From: Luteimonas sp. BLCC-B24
GTDB lineage: Bacteria > Pseudomonadota > Gammaproteobacteria > Xanthomonadales > Xanthomonadaceae
Assembly (NCBI RefSeq): GCF_028550595.1
Contig: NZ_JAQQGN010000009.1
Coordinates: 62,001-126,000 of the forward strand
Direction: 5' to 3'
Length of the DNA stretch: 64,000 nt
Part shown: piece by piece, positions 36,362-45,578 of the stretch
Numbering within the stretch: position 1 is the stretch's first letter
Layout: every line of letters starts with the position of its first letter
Notes under the pieces: model-generated
Told to the model about the DNA's origin: nothing
The model's input: only the letters and a program-made list of their open reading frames with translations
Databases searched by the model: none
Made by a program: the position numbers and the translations under genes

Positions 36362-38419
36362 GTGAAGGCGCTGCTGGCGACGCTGACCGGCGCGCCCGCG
36401 GGCGCGGGGCCCCGGGCCAAGCTCGGCTACAGCGATGTGGTGCTGGCGTTCGCCGCGGTGACGATCATCAGCGTGATGATCCTGCCGCTCCCGCTGGTGC
36501 TGATCGACATGCTGGTCGCGGTCAACATCTCGATCGGGTTCGGCCTGCTCCTGCTGGGCATCTACATTCCCACGCCGGTCGCGTTCTCCAGCTTTCCGAG
36601 CGTGCTGCTGCTGACCACGCTGTTCCGGCTGGCGATCTCGATCGCGATCACCCGCTCGATCCTCCTCAACGCCGAAGGCGGCCACATCGTCGAGACCTTC
36701 GGCGCCCTGGTGGCCGGCGGCAACCTCGTCGTCGGCATGGTGGTGTTCCTGATCATCACCGTCGTGCAGTTCATCGTCATCGCCAAGGGCGCCGAGCGCG
36801 TGGCCGAGGTCGCCGCGCGCTTCACGCTGGACGCGATGCCGGGCAAGCAGCTCTCGATCGATTCCGACCTGCGCTCGGGCCTGATCGACAAGGACGAGGC
36901 CCGGCGCAAGCGTCGGCTGCTCGAGACCGAAAGCCAGCTGCACGGCTCGCTCGACGGCGCGATGAAGTTCGTCAAGGGCGACGCTATCGCCGGCATCGTC
37001 ATCATCCTGATCAATCTGCTCGGCGGCCTGGCGATCGGCGTGCTGCAGCGGGGCATGCCGCTGGCCGAAGCGACCCACGTCTACAGCATCCTGACCATCG
37101 GCGATGGTCTGGTCTCGCAGATTCCGGCCATCCTGGCGACGATCGCCGCCGGCCTCGTCGTCACCCGTACCACCGGCGAGATCGACGACCGGCATCTCGG
37201 TGACGCGATCACCCGGCAGGTGTCGGGGCAGCCGCGGGTGATCCTGATCACCGGCCTGCTCGCGCTGCTGATGACGCTGGTGCCCGGCTTTCCGTGGATG
37301 GTGTTCCTGGTGCTCGGCCTGGGCCTGCTCACGCTGAGCGCCTGGCGTTACCGCCACCAGTTCGAACTGCTGCGGCGTGCGTTCCGGGTGAGCGACGACG
37401 AAGTCGCGGCCCAGGCCCAGGCGGCCATCGAACACGACGACCTCGCGCCGCCCGCGCCGCTGCAGCTGCAGGTCGCACCGGCGCTGGCCCAGGCACTCGG
37501 TGCACCCGCGCTCGAGGCACGCGTGGTCGAGGTGGCCCAGCGTCTGCGCGAGGAATACGGCGTGCCCGTGCCGGTGCCGTCGCTGCGCATCGTGCCGGGT
37601 CTGGGCGAGGACGAGTACCGGCTCACCGCCTTCGGCGCACGCATCGCCACCGGCCGGCTGCGGACGGATGCGTGGTTCGAACCGCAGCCCGCGATGGCGG
37701 CCGGCGCGACGCCGCTGACCGGCTTCTATCCCGCGATCCTCGCGGGCACCTGGCGCGACACGCAGTCCGATGGCGCGCAGACGCCGCTCGACGTGCTGGC
37801 CGGTCATGCGTCCGCCGCGATCCGTCGTCGCATGGGCGGCTTTCTCGGGATCCAGGAAACGGCCAACCTGTTCGCGCGCATGCAGCGCGACTATCCGGAT
37901 CTCGTCAAGGAAATGCTGCGCGTCGTGGCGCCGCAGCGCGTGGCCGATGTGCTGCGGCGTCTGTCGGAAGAAGGCGTGCCGGTGCGCAACCTGCGTGACG
38001 CGTTCGAAGCGATCACCGACGTGGGCGGCCGCGAGAAGGACGTCGTGCTGTTGACCGAATACGTGCGCGTCGCGCTGAAGCGCGAAATCGCGGACCGCTA
38101 TTCAGACGATGCGCGCACGCTGCATGTACTGTTGATCCATCCCGAACTCGAAGACAAGCTGAGACAGTCGGTCCGCGTGGCGGGCGGTGTGAGCCAGCTT
38201 GCAATCTCGCCCGAACTGGCGGGACGTCTGGGCAACGAGGTGCGTGCGCATCTCGGGCGGCAGGCCCCCGGTGTGCGCCCGGTGCTGCTGTGCTCGCTCG
38301 ACGTGCGTCGGCATCTGCGCAAGTTGCTGGAAGTCGATTTCTTCGATCTGCCGGTGCTCTCCTACCAGGAACTGGCACCGGATCTGCGCATCGTGCAGGC
38401 AGGGCAGATCAATGCATGA
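36362..38419 (+). CDS. sctV: T3SS export gate protein SctV
   Basis: A 685-residue major export gate. The N-terminal half has about eight membrane helices with the conserved VNISIGFGLLLLGIY and FPSVLLLTTLFRLAISIA, and the FHIPEP-type loop (RFTLDAMPGKQLSIDSDL, ARRKRRLLETESQLHGSLDG). The C-terminal half is the cytoplasmic nonameric ring, ending in a typical SYQELAPDLRI. The GTG at 36362 is chosen over ATGs at 36275 and 36341 because GGAGG lies 6 nt before it. Confidence 0.96.
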   Translation: MKALLATLTGAPAGAGPRAKLGYSDVVLAFAAVTIISVMILPLPLVLIDMLVAVNISIGFGLLLLGIYIPTPVAFSSFPSVLLLTTLFRLAISIAITRSILLNAEGGHIVETFGALVAGGNLVVGMVVFLIITVVQFIVIAKGAERVAEVAARFTLDAMPGKQLSIDSDLRSGLIDKDEARRKRRLLETESQLHGSLDGAMKFVKGDAIAGIVIILINLLGGLAIGVLQRGMPLAEATHVYSILTIGDGLVSQIPAILATIAAGLVVTRTTGEIDDRHLGDAITRQVSGQPRVILITGLLALLMTLVPGFPWMVFLVLGLGLLTLSAWRYRHQFELLRRAFRVSDDEVAAQAQAAIEHDDLAPPAPLQLQVAPALAQALGAPALEARVVEVAQRLREEYGVPVPVPSLRIVPGLGEDEYRLTAFGARIATGRLRTDAWFEPQPAMAAGATPLTGFYPAILAGTWRDTQSDGAQTPLDVLAGHASAAIRRRMGGFLGIQETANLFARMQRDYPDLVKEMLRVVAPQRVADVLRRLSEEGVPVRNLRDAFEAITDVGGREKDVVLLTEYVRVALKREIADRYSDDARTLHVLLIHPELEDKLRQSVRVAGGVSQLAISPELAGRLGNEVRAHLGRQAPGVRPVLLCSLDVRRHLRKLLEVDFFDLPVLSYQELAPDLRIVQAGQINA

Positions 38420-38507
38420 CGTCGTTTCAACCCGAGGCGCGCGTCGGCGGGTGATCGCGGAGTCCGCGTTCCACGCCGCCGCGCAGGCCGGAAGGAGGCA
38501 AGCATGA
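38412..38507 (+). CDS. possible 31-residue ORF bridging sctV and sctD
   Basis: A small frame starts within the last codons of sctV and ends in ATGA overlap with the sctD start, so it is coupled on both sides. The product (MHDVVSTRGARRRVIAES... ending RRQA) is basic with no known motif, and the ribosome site is weak. It may simply be a coupling device or chance. Confidence 0.25.
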   Translation: MHDVVSTRGARRRVIAESAFHAAAQAGRRQA

Positions 38508-39733
38508 CGCAACTCAACGACACGCCCGACGCACGCGACGTGCTGCGCATCGTCGACGGCCTGCACGCGGGTGCCAATCGCGTCCTTGCGCGCGACGAGA
38601 TGATTCTCGTCGGCAGCGGCGACGACTGCGACATCGTGCTCGCCGACGACGGCGTGGCCAACCACCACGCGCTGGTCACCCTGGTCGGTGGCCGCTACAT
38701 GGTGCGCGCGCTGGATGCACCGGTGCATGTCGGTGGCACGCAGGTCGATCCCGGCGATCCGGTCGAGCTGTCGGCGGTGCAGCCCGTGCGTATCGGCGAG
38801 GCCTCGATCGCTTTCGGCGCGGAGGACGATCCGGCCTGGGACACCTTCGTCACCGTGTTCGCGCCCGACGACGAACGCGAGCCGGTGCGCCCGGCCATCG
38901 TGCGGCGCCTGCCGTTGATCGCCGGCGTTGCGATGCTGTCGCTGGCGTCACTGGCGATCTTCGCAGCGGTGTTGCCGGCGTCCGAGCAGGCGGCCGATCC
39001 GCGCGAGCGCCTCGGCGCGCTGATGACCGAGCACCGCGTCGCGAACGTCGAGATCGTCGACGGCGTGGACGGGCGACCGACGGTCACTGGCGCCGTCGAC
39101 AGCCGCGCGGCGCTGGAACGGCTCCAGGCCCAGCTCGCGGCCGAGAAGATCGACGCGCAGTTGCAATTGCGCACCGGCGAGCACATCGCCAGCGACGTCG
39201 CGGAGATGTTCCGCGGACACGGCATTCCGGTGCAGGCGCGCTACGTCGGCAACGGTGACGTCGAGGTCGTCGGTGAATTCGCCGACGGCGCCGACATCGA
39301 GCGTCTGGTGCGTTCGCGCGCCGTGGCCGACATCCGCGGCGTCACGCGCATTCTGCCGCGCACGCCGCAGGGCGGGGCCCCGCGCGCCGAAGCGGAGCGC
39401 GCGGCGCCGGCGCCCGCGCACATCGTGTCGATCGTGCGCGGCAACGATCCGCACCTGGTCGATTCCGAGGGGCGGCGCTTCGTTCCCGGTGACACGGTTC
39501 CCGGCAAGGGGCAGCTGATTTCGATCGGCGAGTTCGCGCACGTGCTGTCCGCGGGCGGTGACCTGGTGAAGGTCGTCCCCGGGCCGGCGCCGTCGCCGAC
39601 CGACACGGAGGCGAGCGCCGAAGTCACAGGCGATGCCGCGGCCGCCGATCCGCGCTTCGCGGCCGTGGTCGCGAACGTCCGTGCGCCCGGTGCCCCGTCC
39701 ACGTCGCCGGCTGCCGCATCGCCCCGGCAGTAG
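38504..39733 (+). CDS. sctD: T3SS inner-membrane ring protein SctD
   Basis: A 409-residue outer ring of the basal body's inner-membrane platform. The N-terminal cytoplasmic FHA-like domain (about residues 10-110) includes ILVGSGDDCDIVLADDGVANHHALV; one membrane helix follows (IAGVAMLSLASLAIFAAVL, about 138-157), then periplasmic BON/ring-building domains (RVANVEIVDGVDGRPTVTG; GDVEVVGEFADGAD). The Pro/Ala-rich C-terminal tail is about 60 residues. A good ribosome site (GGAGG) precedes it. Confidence 0.88.
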   Translation: MTQLNDTPDARDVLRIVDGLHAGANRVLARDEMILVGSGDDCDIVLADDGVANHHALVTLVGGRYMVRALDAPVHVGGTQVDPGDPVELSAVQPVRIGEASIAFGAEDDPAWDTFVTVFAPDDEREPVRPAIVRRLPLIAGVAMLSLASLAIFAAVLPASEQAADPRERLGALMTEHRVANVEIVDGVDGRPTVTGAVDSRAALERLQAQLAAEKIDAQLQLRTGEHIASDVAEMFRGHGIPVQARYVGNGDVEVVGEFADGADIERLVRSRAVADIRGVTRILPRTPQGGAPRAEAERAAPAPAHIVSIVRGNDPHLVDSEGRRFVPGDTVPGKGQLISIGEFAHVLSAGGDLVKVVPGPAPSPTDTEASAEVTGDAAAADPRFAAVVANVRAPGAPSTSPAAASPRQ

Positions 39734-39808
39734 CGAGCACACGCGGTATCGCGTCGCGCGTTCACCTGGTTTTACCCGTTGTTCTTTCCATCCGACAGGA
39801 GCAAGCAC

Positions 39809-40144
39809 ATGACCACCATTTCGCCTGATGCCATCGGCACCTTCATCGGCCGCGCGTCCATGCACGGCGACCAGGCCGTCACCCGCGGCAATCGCGCCGG
39901 CGGCGCCTCCGGTGGCTCCGACAGCTGGTACGCGGCGATGTCGCGCGCCTGGGGCCAGACGCTCGACGCGCAGGCCACGCGCATCACCAACCTCTCCGAT
40001 GTCATCGGCAGTGGCGGCGATCAGCCGTCGAACGTGGTCGCGCTCACGGCCGAGAGCCTGAAGATGCAGTTCCTCTCGAACAACGCGTCGACCTCGCAGA
40101 ACAGCGTCGGCCAGGCCCTCGAGACCCTCGGCCGCAAGCAGTAA
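39809..40144 (+). CDS. candidate T3SS needle subunit (SctF-like)
   Basis: A 111-residue small helical protein. It has a Gly/Ser-rich centre (GGASGGSDSWYAAM) and two helices ending LKMQFLSNNASTSQNSVGQALETLGRKQ-like, so the C-terminal pattern resembles needle and rod subunits. In Yersinia yscF sits in the equivalent place between yscD and yscI, which is the main argument for a needle role. It is a little longer than most SctF proteins (about 80) and could instead be a second rod protein. Confidence 0.5.
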   Translation: MTTISPDAIGTFIGRASMHGDQAVTRGNRAGGASGGSDSWYAAMSRAWGQTLDAQATRITNLSDVIGSGGDQPSNVVALTAESLKMQFLSNNASTSQNSVGQALETLGRKQ

Positions 40145-40174
40145 GCGGCCTTCGAAGACAGCAAGGAGATCATC

Positions 40175-40585
40175 ATGGTCGACGCGATCCAGGCCGTCGG
40201 TATCGAACCCGCGGCGCAGGGGGCGCCCGCCGCCGGCGGACAGCCCGTTGCGGCCGCCTACGAGGTGCGCGACTTCGCGCAGGCGATGGACCGCGCCGGC
40301 GCGCCGTCCGCCAACGCGCCGCAGGATGTCGCCAACGTGGCGCCGTCCCAACCCTCGGAAGGCATGCGCATGCTGATGTCGGCGGTCGACAACCTCAACG
40401 GTGGTGCGCAGAGCATCAACGATCTCGCCAAGACGATGACCCAGAACACCGGCGATCTCACGCCGGCCCAGGTGATCGAAATGACGATGAAGTCGCACCA
40501 CTTCCTGTTCCAGTGCGAAATGACGTCCAACGTGGCCAACCGCACGTCGGACGGCATCCAGCAGCTGTTCCGGCAGCAGTCCTGA
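40175..40585 (+). CDS. sctI: T3SS inner rod protein SctI
   Basis: A 136-residue rod subunit that links the export gate to the needle. The disordered Ala/Pro-rich N-terminal half is followed by a helical C-terminal domain: TPAQVIEMTMKSHHFLF, then EMTSNVANRTSDGIQQLF, the typical SctI ending. A good ribosome site (AAGGAG) precedes the ATG. It lies 30 bp after the needle candidate and 16 bp before sctJ. Confidence 0.85.
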   Translation: MVDAIQAVGIEPAAQGAPAAGGQPVAAAYEVRDFAQAMDRAGAPSANAPQDVANVAPSQPSEGMRMLMSAVDNLNGGAQSINDLAKTMTQNTGDLTPAQVIEMTMKSHHFLFQCEMTSNVANRTSDGIQQLFRQQS

Positions 40586-40601
40586 CATCGAGGTGAGCGG
40601 T

Positions 40602-41384
40602 ATGGGCAAGGGCAACCGTGGACGATGGGTGCGCGCGCTGTGCGTGCTGCTGGCATGCTGGGTGCTCGCGGCCTGCAGCGGCAGTGCGCTCTACAGTGCG
40701 ATGGACGAGCGCCAGGCCAACGAGGTCATGGGCGCGCTGCTCGGCTCCGGCATCCAGGCCAAGAAGAAACCCTCCGCCACCAAGGTGGGCTGGGACGTCG
40801 TCGTCGCCGACAGCGACATCCCGCAGGCGATGGCCGTGCTCAGCGCGCGCGGCCTGCCGCGCGAGCGGTTCCAGACGCTCGGCGACATCTTCAAGAAGGA
40901 AGGCTTCGCCTCGTCGGCCACCGATGAGCGCGCGCGCTACATCCACGGGCTGCAGCAGGAGATCGCCCACACCCTGACGATGCTGCCCGGCGTCGCCAAT
41001 GCGCGCGTGCACATCGCCCTGCCCGAGCGCGATCCGCTGGGCGGATCGACCGGCAAGACGTCGGCCGCGGTGTGGGTGTTCGAACAGCCGGGCGCCAGCG
41101 TTCGCGACCGCGAGGCCGACATCAAGATCGTGGTCAAGGACGGCGTCGAGGGGCTGACCGACATCAACCAGGTGTCGGTGAAATTCGTCGCCATGCCGGC
41201 GCCGCCCGAGGCCGGACAGAGTGGTGGCGCGTCGATGGCCCTGTCGGCGATGAGCCCGATGGCGATCGGCATCGCGGCCCTGATTGTCGTCGGCATCGGA
41301 TTGCTGCTGGCCTTCGGTAGCCGCTTGCGCACACGCACTGTGCCGGTCAGCGAGGCGCCGGCGCCGAAACGCTGGCAGGGCTGA
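40602..41384 (+). CDS. sctJ: T3SS inner-membrane ring lipoprotein SctJ
   Basis: A 260-residue lipoprotein forming the inner ring of the basal body. The lipobox VLAAC puts the modified cysteine at residue 25. The periplasmic domains (ALYSAMDERQANEVMGALLGSG; VANARVHIALPERDPLGG) match the YscJ/PrgK family, and a C-terminal membrane helix (IGIAALIVVGIGLLLAFG) follows. The ATG at 40602 is preferred over the GTG at 40593 because GAGGTGAG gives the better spacing. Confidence 0.95.
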   Translation: MGKGNRGRWVRALCVLLACWVLAACSGSALYSAMDERQANEVMGALLGSGIQAKKKPSATKVGWDVVVADSDIPQAMAVLSARGLPRERFQTLGDIFKKEGFASSATDERARYIHGLQQEIAHTLTMLPGVANARVHIALPERDPLGGSTGKTSAAVWVFEQPGASVRDREADIKIVVKDGVEGLTDINQVSVKFVAMPAPPEAGQSGGASMALSAMSPMAIGIAALIVVGIGLLLAFGSRLRTRTVPVSEAPAPKRWQG

Positions 41385-41391
41385 GGCACCG

Positions 41392-42021
41392 ATGAGCCTG
41401 CAGAGGCTGCTGGCCGAGGTGGATCCCGCCTGGTACGGCGGGCATGCCGACGCGCCCGATGCGACGCTGCGCGCACGTGCCGCCGGCAGCGCGCTCGGTC
41501 GCCGCCTGCTCGCGCGTACGCTCGCCACCGGCCCGGCGTCGCGTCTGCTCGCACCGTCGCCGGACCCGGCCGCCACGCGTGCGCTGATGCGGCGCTGGAA
41601 CCGGCGGCGCCTCGATGCCCTGCACCGCGATCTCGGCACGCTGGCCTATGCGCCGGCGATCCGGGCCGAGATCGGGCGTGAACCGGTGCGCCGGTTGAAG
41701 GCCGCGCTCGGCAACGGCTATCTGCTGGCCCTGGATCGCAGTGTTTGGGACGGCAAGGTGGACAGCGCCGTGCAGACACGACTCGCAGCGAACCTGACCG
41801 ATGCGTTGCACCGGTCGGGCGAGCTGGAGGCCGCGCTGGGCCCCGTGCTCGATCTGCAGGGGCGCGCCGAACTGCAGACCTGGGCCGGCCAGCGGGATCC
41901 CGTACTCGCCGAATGGGCACGGCTGCTCGATCCGCCCGCGGCACTGCCACCGGCGCATCTGCCGGAGAAGCCGGTGCTCGTCGTCCACACCCATCACCAG
42001 TCCCGCGCTGTCGCTGCCTGA
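41392..42021 (+). CDS. sctK: T3SS sorting platform protein SctK-like
   Basis: A 209-residue Arg/Leu/Ala-rich helical protein with no signal or membrane segment. Position between sctJ and sctL and the segment LDALHRDLGTLAYAPAIRAEIG...RLKAALGNGYLLALD are consistent with the SctK family, which links the ring to the sorting platform. SctK is poorly conserved, so confidence rests mainly on gene order. Confidence 0.7.
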   Translation: MSLQRLLAEVDPAWYGGHADAPDATLRARAAGSALGRRLLARTLATGPASRLLAPSPDPAATRALMRRWNRRRLDALHRDLGTLAYAPAIRAEIGREPVRRLKAALGNGYLLALDRSVWDGKVDSAVQTRLAANLTDALHRSGELEAALGPVLDLQGRAELQTWAGQRDPVLAEWARLLDPPAALPPAHLPEKPVLVVHTHHQSRAVAA

Positions 42022-42047
42022 GCGTCGGGCCGAAACCGGAAACGCGC

Positions 42048-42707
42048 ATGTCGACCGTGTCCTCTCCCGTATCGCGCAGCACAGGCGCCGCGACCGTGTT
42101 CGAAACCCGCCGGTTCCAGCGCGCGGTCTCGGCGCGCATCGTGCGCGCGGAGGAATGGCAGGCGTTGTCGGAGATCGATGCGCTGCTCGCCCGCGTCAAC
42201 GCGCTCTACGAGTCGGCGGGCGCCGAGGTGCAGGCGGCGCGCGAACAGGGCTATGCCGACGGGTTCGCCGAGGGCCTCGATCGGGTCAAGCAGCAGATGA
42301 CCGAGCAGCTGGCATCGCTCAACGAACGCCGCGCGCGCGTGCTCGGTGACGCCGTCGGGCGGATCGGCGATCTGGCCTGCGCGATCGTCGCGCGCATCGC
42401 ACCCCAGTTCGATCCGTCGCAGGTGGTGCCTCCGCTGGTCATGCGTGCGGTCGAGTCCGCGCAGGCGGAGCAGTTCTTGATGATCCGCGTGCACCCCACC
42501 GCGCGCGACAGCGTCGAGCAGGGTCTGGGCGCGGTGCGCCAGGCGCACCCGGGCGTGGGCGTGATCGAGCTGGTCGACGACGAAAGCCTCGATCCGCTGA
42601 GCTGCATCGTGGTGTCGGAAGCCGGTGAGGTGCGCGCGGGCGTCAGCCAGCAGATCGAGGCGATTCGCGCCGCACTGGCCCAGGCGAGCACGGCGGGTCC
42701 GGCGTGA
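42048..42707 (+). CDS. sctL: T3SS stator protein SctL
   Basis: A 219-residue stator protein that tethers and inhibits the ATPase, related to FliH. The N-terminal half has a helical segment with REQGYADGFAEGLDRVKQQ, the Gly-spaced pattern typical of the family. The C-terminal domain ends with HPGVGVIELVDDESLDPLSC...ISQQIEAIRAAL. It overlaps sctN by 4 nt (GTGA). Confidence 0.88.
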   Translation: MSTVSSPVSRSTGAATVFETRRFQRAVSARIVRAEEWQALSEIDALLARVNALYESAGAEVQAAREQGYADGFAEGLDRVKQQMTEQLASLNERRARVLGDAVGRIGDLACAIVARIAPQFDPSQVVPPLVMRAVESAQAEQFLMIRVHPTARDSVEQGLGAVRQAHPGVGVIELVDDESLDPLSCIVVSEAGEVRAGVSQQIEAIRAALAQASTAGPA

Positions 42708-44068
42708 ATCCGTCACTCGCGACGTCGCCGCTGGACGCCGTGCGCGTGGACGCTGCGGCCGATCCGCTGCTGCACGCGCTCGGGCAGGTACAGGCGATCG
42801 AGCGTGTCGGACGCGTCAGCGAAGCCTACGGCACGCTGATCAAGGCGACCGGCCTGCGCGCGGCCATCGGCGAGCTCTGTCACCTGCGCAATCCGGGTGA
42901 CACCGGTCCCGACCGCTTCGAGCTGGCGGCCGAGGTCGTCGGCGTCGCCCGCCAGCACACGCTGCTCACGCCGCTCGGTCCGCTCGACGGCATCGCCGCG
43001 ACCACCGAGGTATACGCCACCGGCAAGCAGGCGTCGATCGCGGTCGGCGACGGCGTGCTCGGCCGCATCCTCGATGCCCACGGCGCGCCCATCGACAACC
43101 GGGGCCCGCTGGGCCAGACGGTGGACGCGCCGATCTATGCCGCATCGCCCAATCCGCTCGAGCGCACCCTGATCGAACGCCCGTTCGCGACCGGCGTGCG
43201 CGCGATCGACACCGTGATCACCGCCGGTGAAGGCCAGCGCATCGGCATCTTCGCCGTCGCCGGCGGTGGCAAGAGCACGCTGCTGGGCATGCTGGCGCGC
43301 GGCGGCGACGCCGACGTCAACGTGATCGTGCTCGTCGGCGAGCGCGGGCGCGAGGTCAACGAATTCATCCACGACAATCTGGGCGCCGACGGTCTGGCGA
43401 AGTCGGTGATCGTGGTCGCCACCTCGGACCGGCCCGCGCTCGAGCGCAGCCGCGCGGCGTGGGTGGGCACCGCGATCGCCGAGCACTTCCGCGACCGCGG
43501 CAAGCGCGTGCTGCTGCTGGTCGATTCGGTCACCCGGTTCGCGCGTGCACTGCGCGATGTCGGCCTGGCGATCGGCGAGCCGCCGGCGCGCCGCGGCTTT
43601 CCGCCCTCGGTGTTCAGTGCCTTGCCGCGGCTGTTCGAGCGTGCGGGCAACAATGCCCACGGCTCGATCACCGCGTTCTACACCGTGCTCGCCGAGGACG
43701 AGGACGGCGGTGATCCGATCGTCGAGGAAGTGCGCTCCATCCTCGACGGTCACATCGTGCTGTCACGCAAGCTCGCGGCTGCGTACCACTATCCGGCGAT
43801 CGACGTGCTCACCAGCCTCAGCCGCACGATGCCGCGCGTGGTGGACAAGCCGCATCTGCTGGCCGCCGGCCAGCTGCGCAAATATCTGGCCAAGTACCAG
43901 GACATCGAGCTGCTGCTGCAGCTGGGCGAATACAAGCGCGGCACCGATCCCGAAGCCGACATCGCGATCGAGAAGATCGCGCCGATCCGGGCCCTGCTGC
44001 AGCAGGGCGAGCACGATCTGGTGCCGTTCGACACGTCGTCGCAGGCGCTGCGGAGCCTGTTCAAATGA
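42704..44068 (+). CDS. sctN: T3SS ATPase SctN
   Basis: A 454-residue F1-beta-like ATPase that unfolds substrates and detaches chaperones. Walker A is AGGGKST with K190; Walker B is in RVLLLVDSVTRFARALRD, and the family-specific RRGFPPSVFSALPRL follows. The N-terminal beta-barrel and the C-terminal helical domain are present. It starts with GTG in a 4-bp overlap with sctL and overlaps sctO by 4 bp, so sctL-N-O are tightly coupled. Confidence 0.97.
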   Translation: MNPSLATSPLDAVRVDAAADPLLHALGQVQAIERVGRVSEAYGTLIKATGLRAAIGELCHLRNPGDTGPDRFELAAEVVGVARQHTLLTPLGPLDGIAATTEVYATGKQASIAVGDGVLGRILDAHGAPIDNRGPLGQTVDAPIYAASPNPLERTLIERPFATGVRAIDTVITAGEGQRIGIFAVAGGGKSTLLGMLARGGDADVNVIVLVGERGREVNEFIHDNLGADGLAKSVIVVATSDRPALERSRAAWVGTAIAEHFRDRGKRVLLLVDSVTRFARALRDVGLAIGEPPARRGFPPSVFSALPRLFERAGNNAHGSITAFYTVLAEDEDGGDPIVEEVRSILDGHIVLSRKLAAAYHYPAIDVLTSLSRTMPRVVDKPHLLAAGQLRKYLAKYQDIELLLQLGEYKRGTDPEADIAIEKIAPIRALLQQGEHDLVPFDTSSQALRSLFK

Positions 44069-44547
44069 AGCGCTATCCGCTGCAGACCCTGCTGCAACTG
44101 CGTGCCCACCGCACCACGGCGGCGCACCAGGTGGTGCTGGAGCGGCAGCGTGGCGTGGCGCAGTGCCGCGACGCCTGTACGCGGATCGAAGGCGAGATCA
44201 CCGGGCTGGAGACCGAGCGCGTCGCCCATCGTGCGCGCTTGCTCGATGCGCCGCCGCCCGGTGTCGCCTGGCCCGGTGCAATGGCGCAGCGCGAAGCCCA
44301 TATCGACCTGCTGGGCGAGCGGATCGTCGCCGCACGGCAGCGCCTGGCGACGGCCGAAGACGCGCTGCGCCAGGCCGAGGCCGCACTGGACGAGGCGCGT
44401 ACGGCGTTCTTCCGGGCCAAGGCGCGCGAGGATGCGCTGGAGAAACGGCGTGAGCTCTGGCGCGACGAGCAACGCGGCCTGCAGGCCCGTCGGGAGGAGG
44501 CGCTCAACGACGACCTGCTCCAGGCGCGGCACACGGCCCGACATTGA
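44065..44547 (+). CDS. sctO: T3SS central stalk protein SctO
   Basis: A 160-residue, almost entirely coiled-coil protein (for example ERIVAARQRLATAEDALRQ), the stalk that links the ATPase hexamer to SctV. It starts MKRYPLQTLLQLRAHR, a typical SctO/FliJ beginning. Placement directly after sctN with an ATGA overlap supports this. Confidence 0.88.
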   Translation: MKRYPLQTLLQLRAHRTTAAHQVVLERQRGVAQCRDACTRIEGEITGLETERVAHRARLLDAPPPGVAWPGAMAQREAHIDLLGERIVAARQRLATAEDALRQAEAALDEARTAFFRAKAREDALEKRRELWRDEQRGLQARREEALNDDLLQARHTARH

Positions 44548-44561
44548 GACGAGGACTTCCC

Positions 44562-45287
44562 ATGACCGTACAGCGCAGCAGTGAGCCTTCGGTGCGCCCG
44601 CCCGAGCAGTCGGCGCGGAACCGTCAGGTCGATCGCCAGGCCAGAGGCGACGTCCGCGAGACCCCCGCACGCGAGTCCGTCGACCGGTTCCGCTCGCTGA
44701 TGCAGCAGACGCGCAGCGAGCCCGGCGGGCCGCAGCATCCGGGCAGCGAAGGCGGTGCCGATGCGCTGTCGGCCGCAGGCGAGTCCGACGAGTCGCTGCT
44801 GGCCGATCGCGCCGGCCAGCACGAGGCGCTCAAATCGCGGCAGTCGGTGGACGACGTCGTCGACGCACGCACGTTCCGCCAGCAGCACGAACCTGGGACG
44901 TCGTCGTCGCACCTGCCCTCCGCCGAATCGGCAGCGATGCTGCAGGCGCAGATGGCCCTGCGCGACGGCCACCACGTGCCGGCGCCGGCCGCGCCGCCGG
45001 GGGATCCGGGCCAGTTGATGGAGATGATGGAACGGCACGTCCGCCAGCTGGCGGTCCACGATGCGCACCACGCCGGCGACGGTCAGGTGCTGCTGCGGAT
45101 GCACGACGCGACCCTGCCGGGCACGGATCTGCTGCTCAGCCGCGACGGCGACGGCTGGGTGCTGCGCGCCGACAGCCGCTCGCGCGACAGTTTCGACGCC
45201 ATCCGCGAGGCGGGCCCGCAGCTGACGAAGCGTTTCGCCGAACGCAACCTCGGCACGCTGACGATCGATCCGCACTTCCATGGTTGA
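44562..45287 (+). CDS. sctP: T3SS needle-length regulator, SctP-like
   Basis: A 241-residue protein. The N-terminal 130 residues are Ser/Gln/Arg-rich and probably disordered, as expected for a molecular ruler. The C-terminal 90 residues form a compact domain (QVLLRMHDATLPGTDLLLSRDGDGWVLRA then RFAERNLGTLTIDPH), consistent with the T3S4 substrate-switch domain. The position after sctO is standard. The start is the ATG at 44562 (ribosome site GAGACGAGG). Confidence 0.75.
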   Translation: MTVQRSSEPSVRPPEQSARNRQVDRQARGDVRETPARESVDRFRSLMQQTRSEPGGPQHPGSEGGADALSAAGESDESLLADRAGQHEALKSRQSVDDVVDARTFRQQHEPGTSSSHLPSAESAAMLQAQMALRDGHHVPAPAAPPGDPGQLMEMMERHVRQLAVHDAHHAGDGQVLLRMHDATLPGTDLLLSRDGDGWVLRADSRSRDSFDAIREAGPQLTKRFAERNLGTLTIDPHFHG

Positions 45288-45570
45288 GGGCCGGCGCGAG
45301 GCAGGCGCCGCACCCGGCCGCCCCGGCACGACCGCCCCTGCACGGCCGGCGCGCACGTCGCGGCTCGGGCTGACCAACCGCTGCCTGGAAGCCGGCCTGT
45401 ACGCACTGATCGCCGGGCTGGTGTGTGCGGCGCTGCTGCTCACCCGGTCCGCCGGCGATGCGGCCTTGCCCTGGCTCGGCTGGACCGCGACGGCCGGCGT
45501 TCTCGGCGGCACGGTGCTGTACGGGATCGGCCGGATCATCCAGCTCGTCGATCGGCCGTCACGCGCCTGA
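45280..45570 (+). CDS. small two-helix membrane protein of unknown function
   Basis: A 96-residue protein. An Arg/Pro/Ala-rich N-terminal 30 residues precedes two membrane helices (EAGLYALIAGLVCAALLL and LGWTATAGVLGGTVLYGIG). It overlaps sctP by 8 nt, so it is probably co-translated with the T3SS operon. No family was recognised. Confidence 0.65.
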   Translation: MVEGRREAGAAPGRPGTTAPARPARTSRLGLTNRCLEAGLYALIAGLVCAALLLTRSAGDAALPWLGWTATAGVLGGTVLYGIGRIIQLVDRPSRA

Positions 45571-45578
45571 GGCCCGTC

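Noticed and set aside
29320..44547. The cluster as a flagellar export system, given the FliO-like gene
   Set aside because: SctJ is a 260-residue lipoprotein rather than FliF, SctD has an FHA-like domain, SctI and SctK are present, and there are no flagellin, hook, rod or motor genes.
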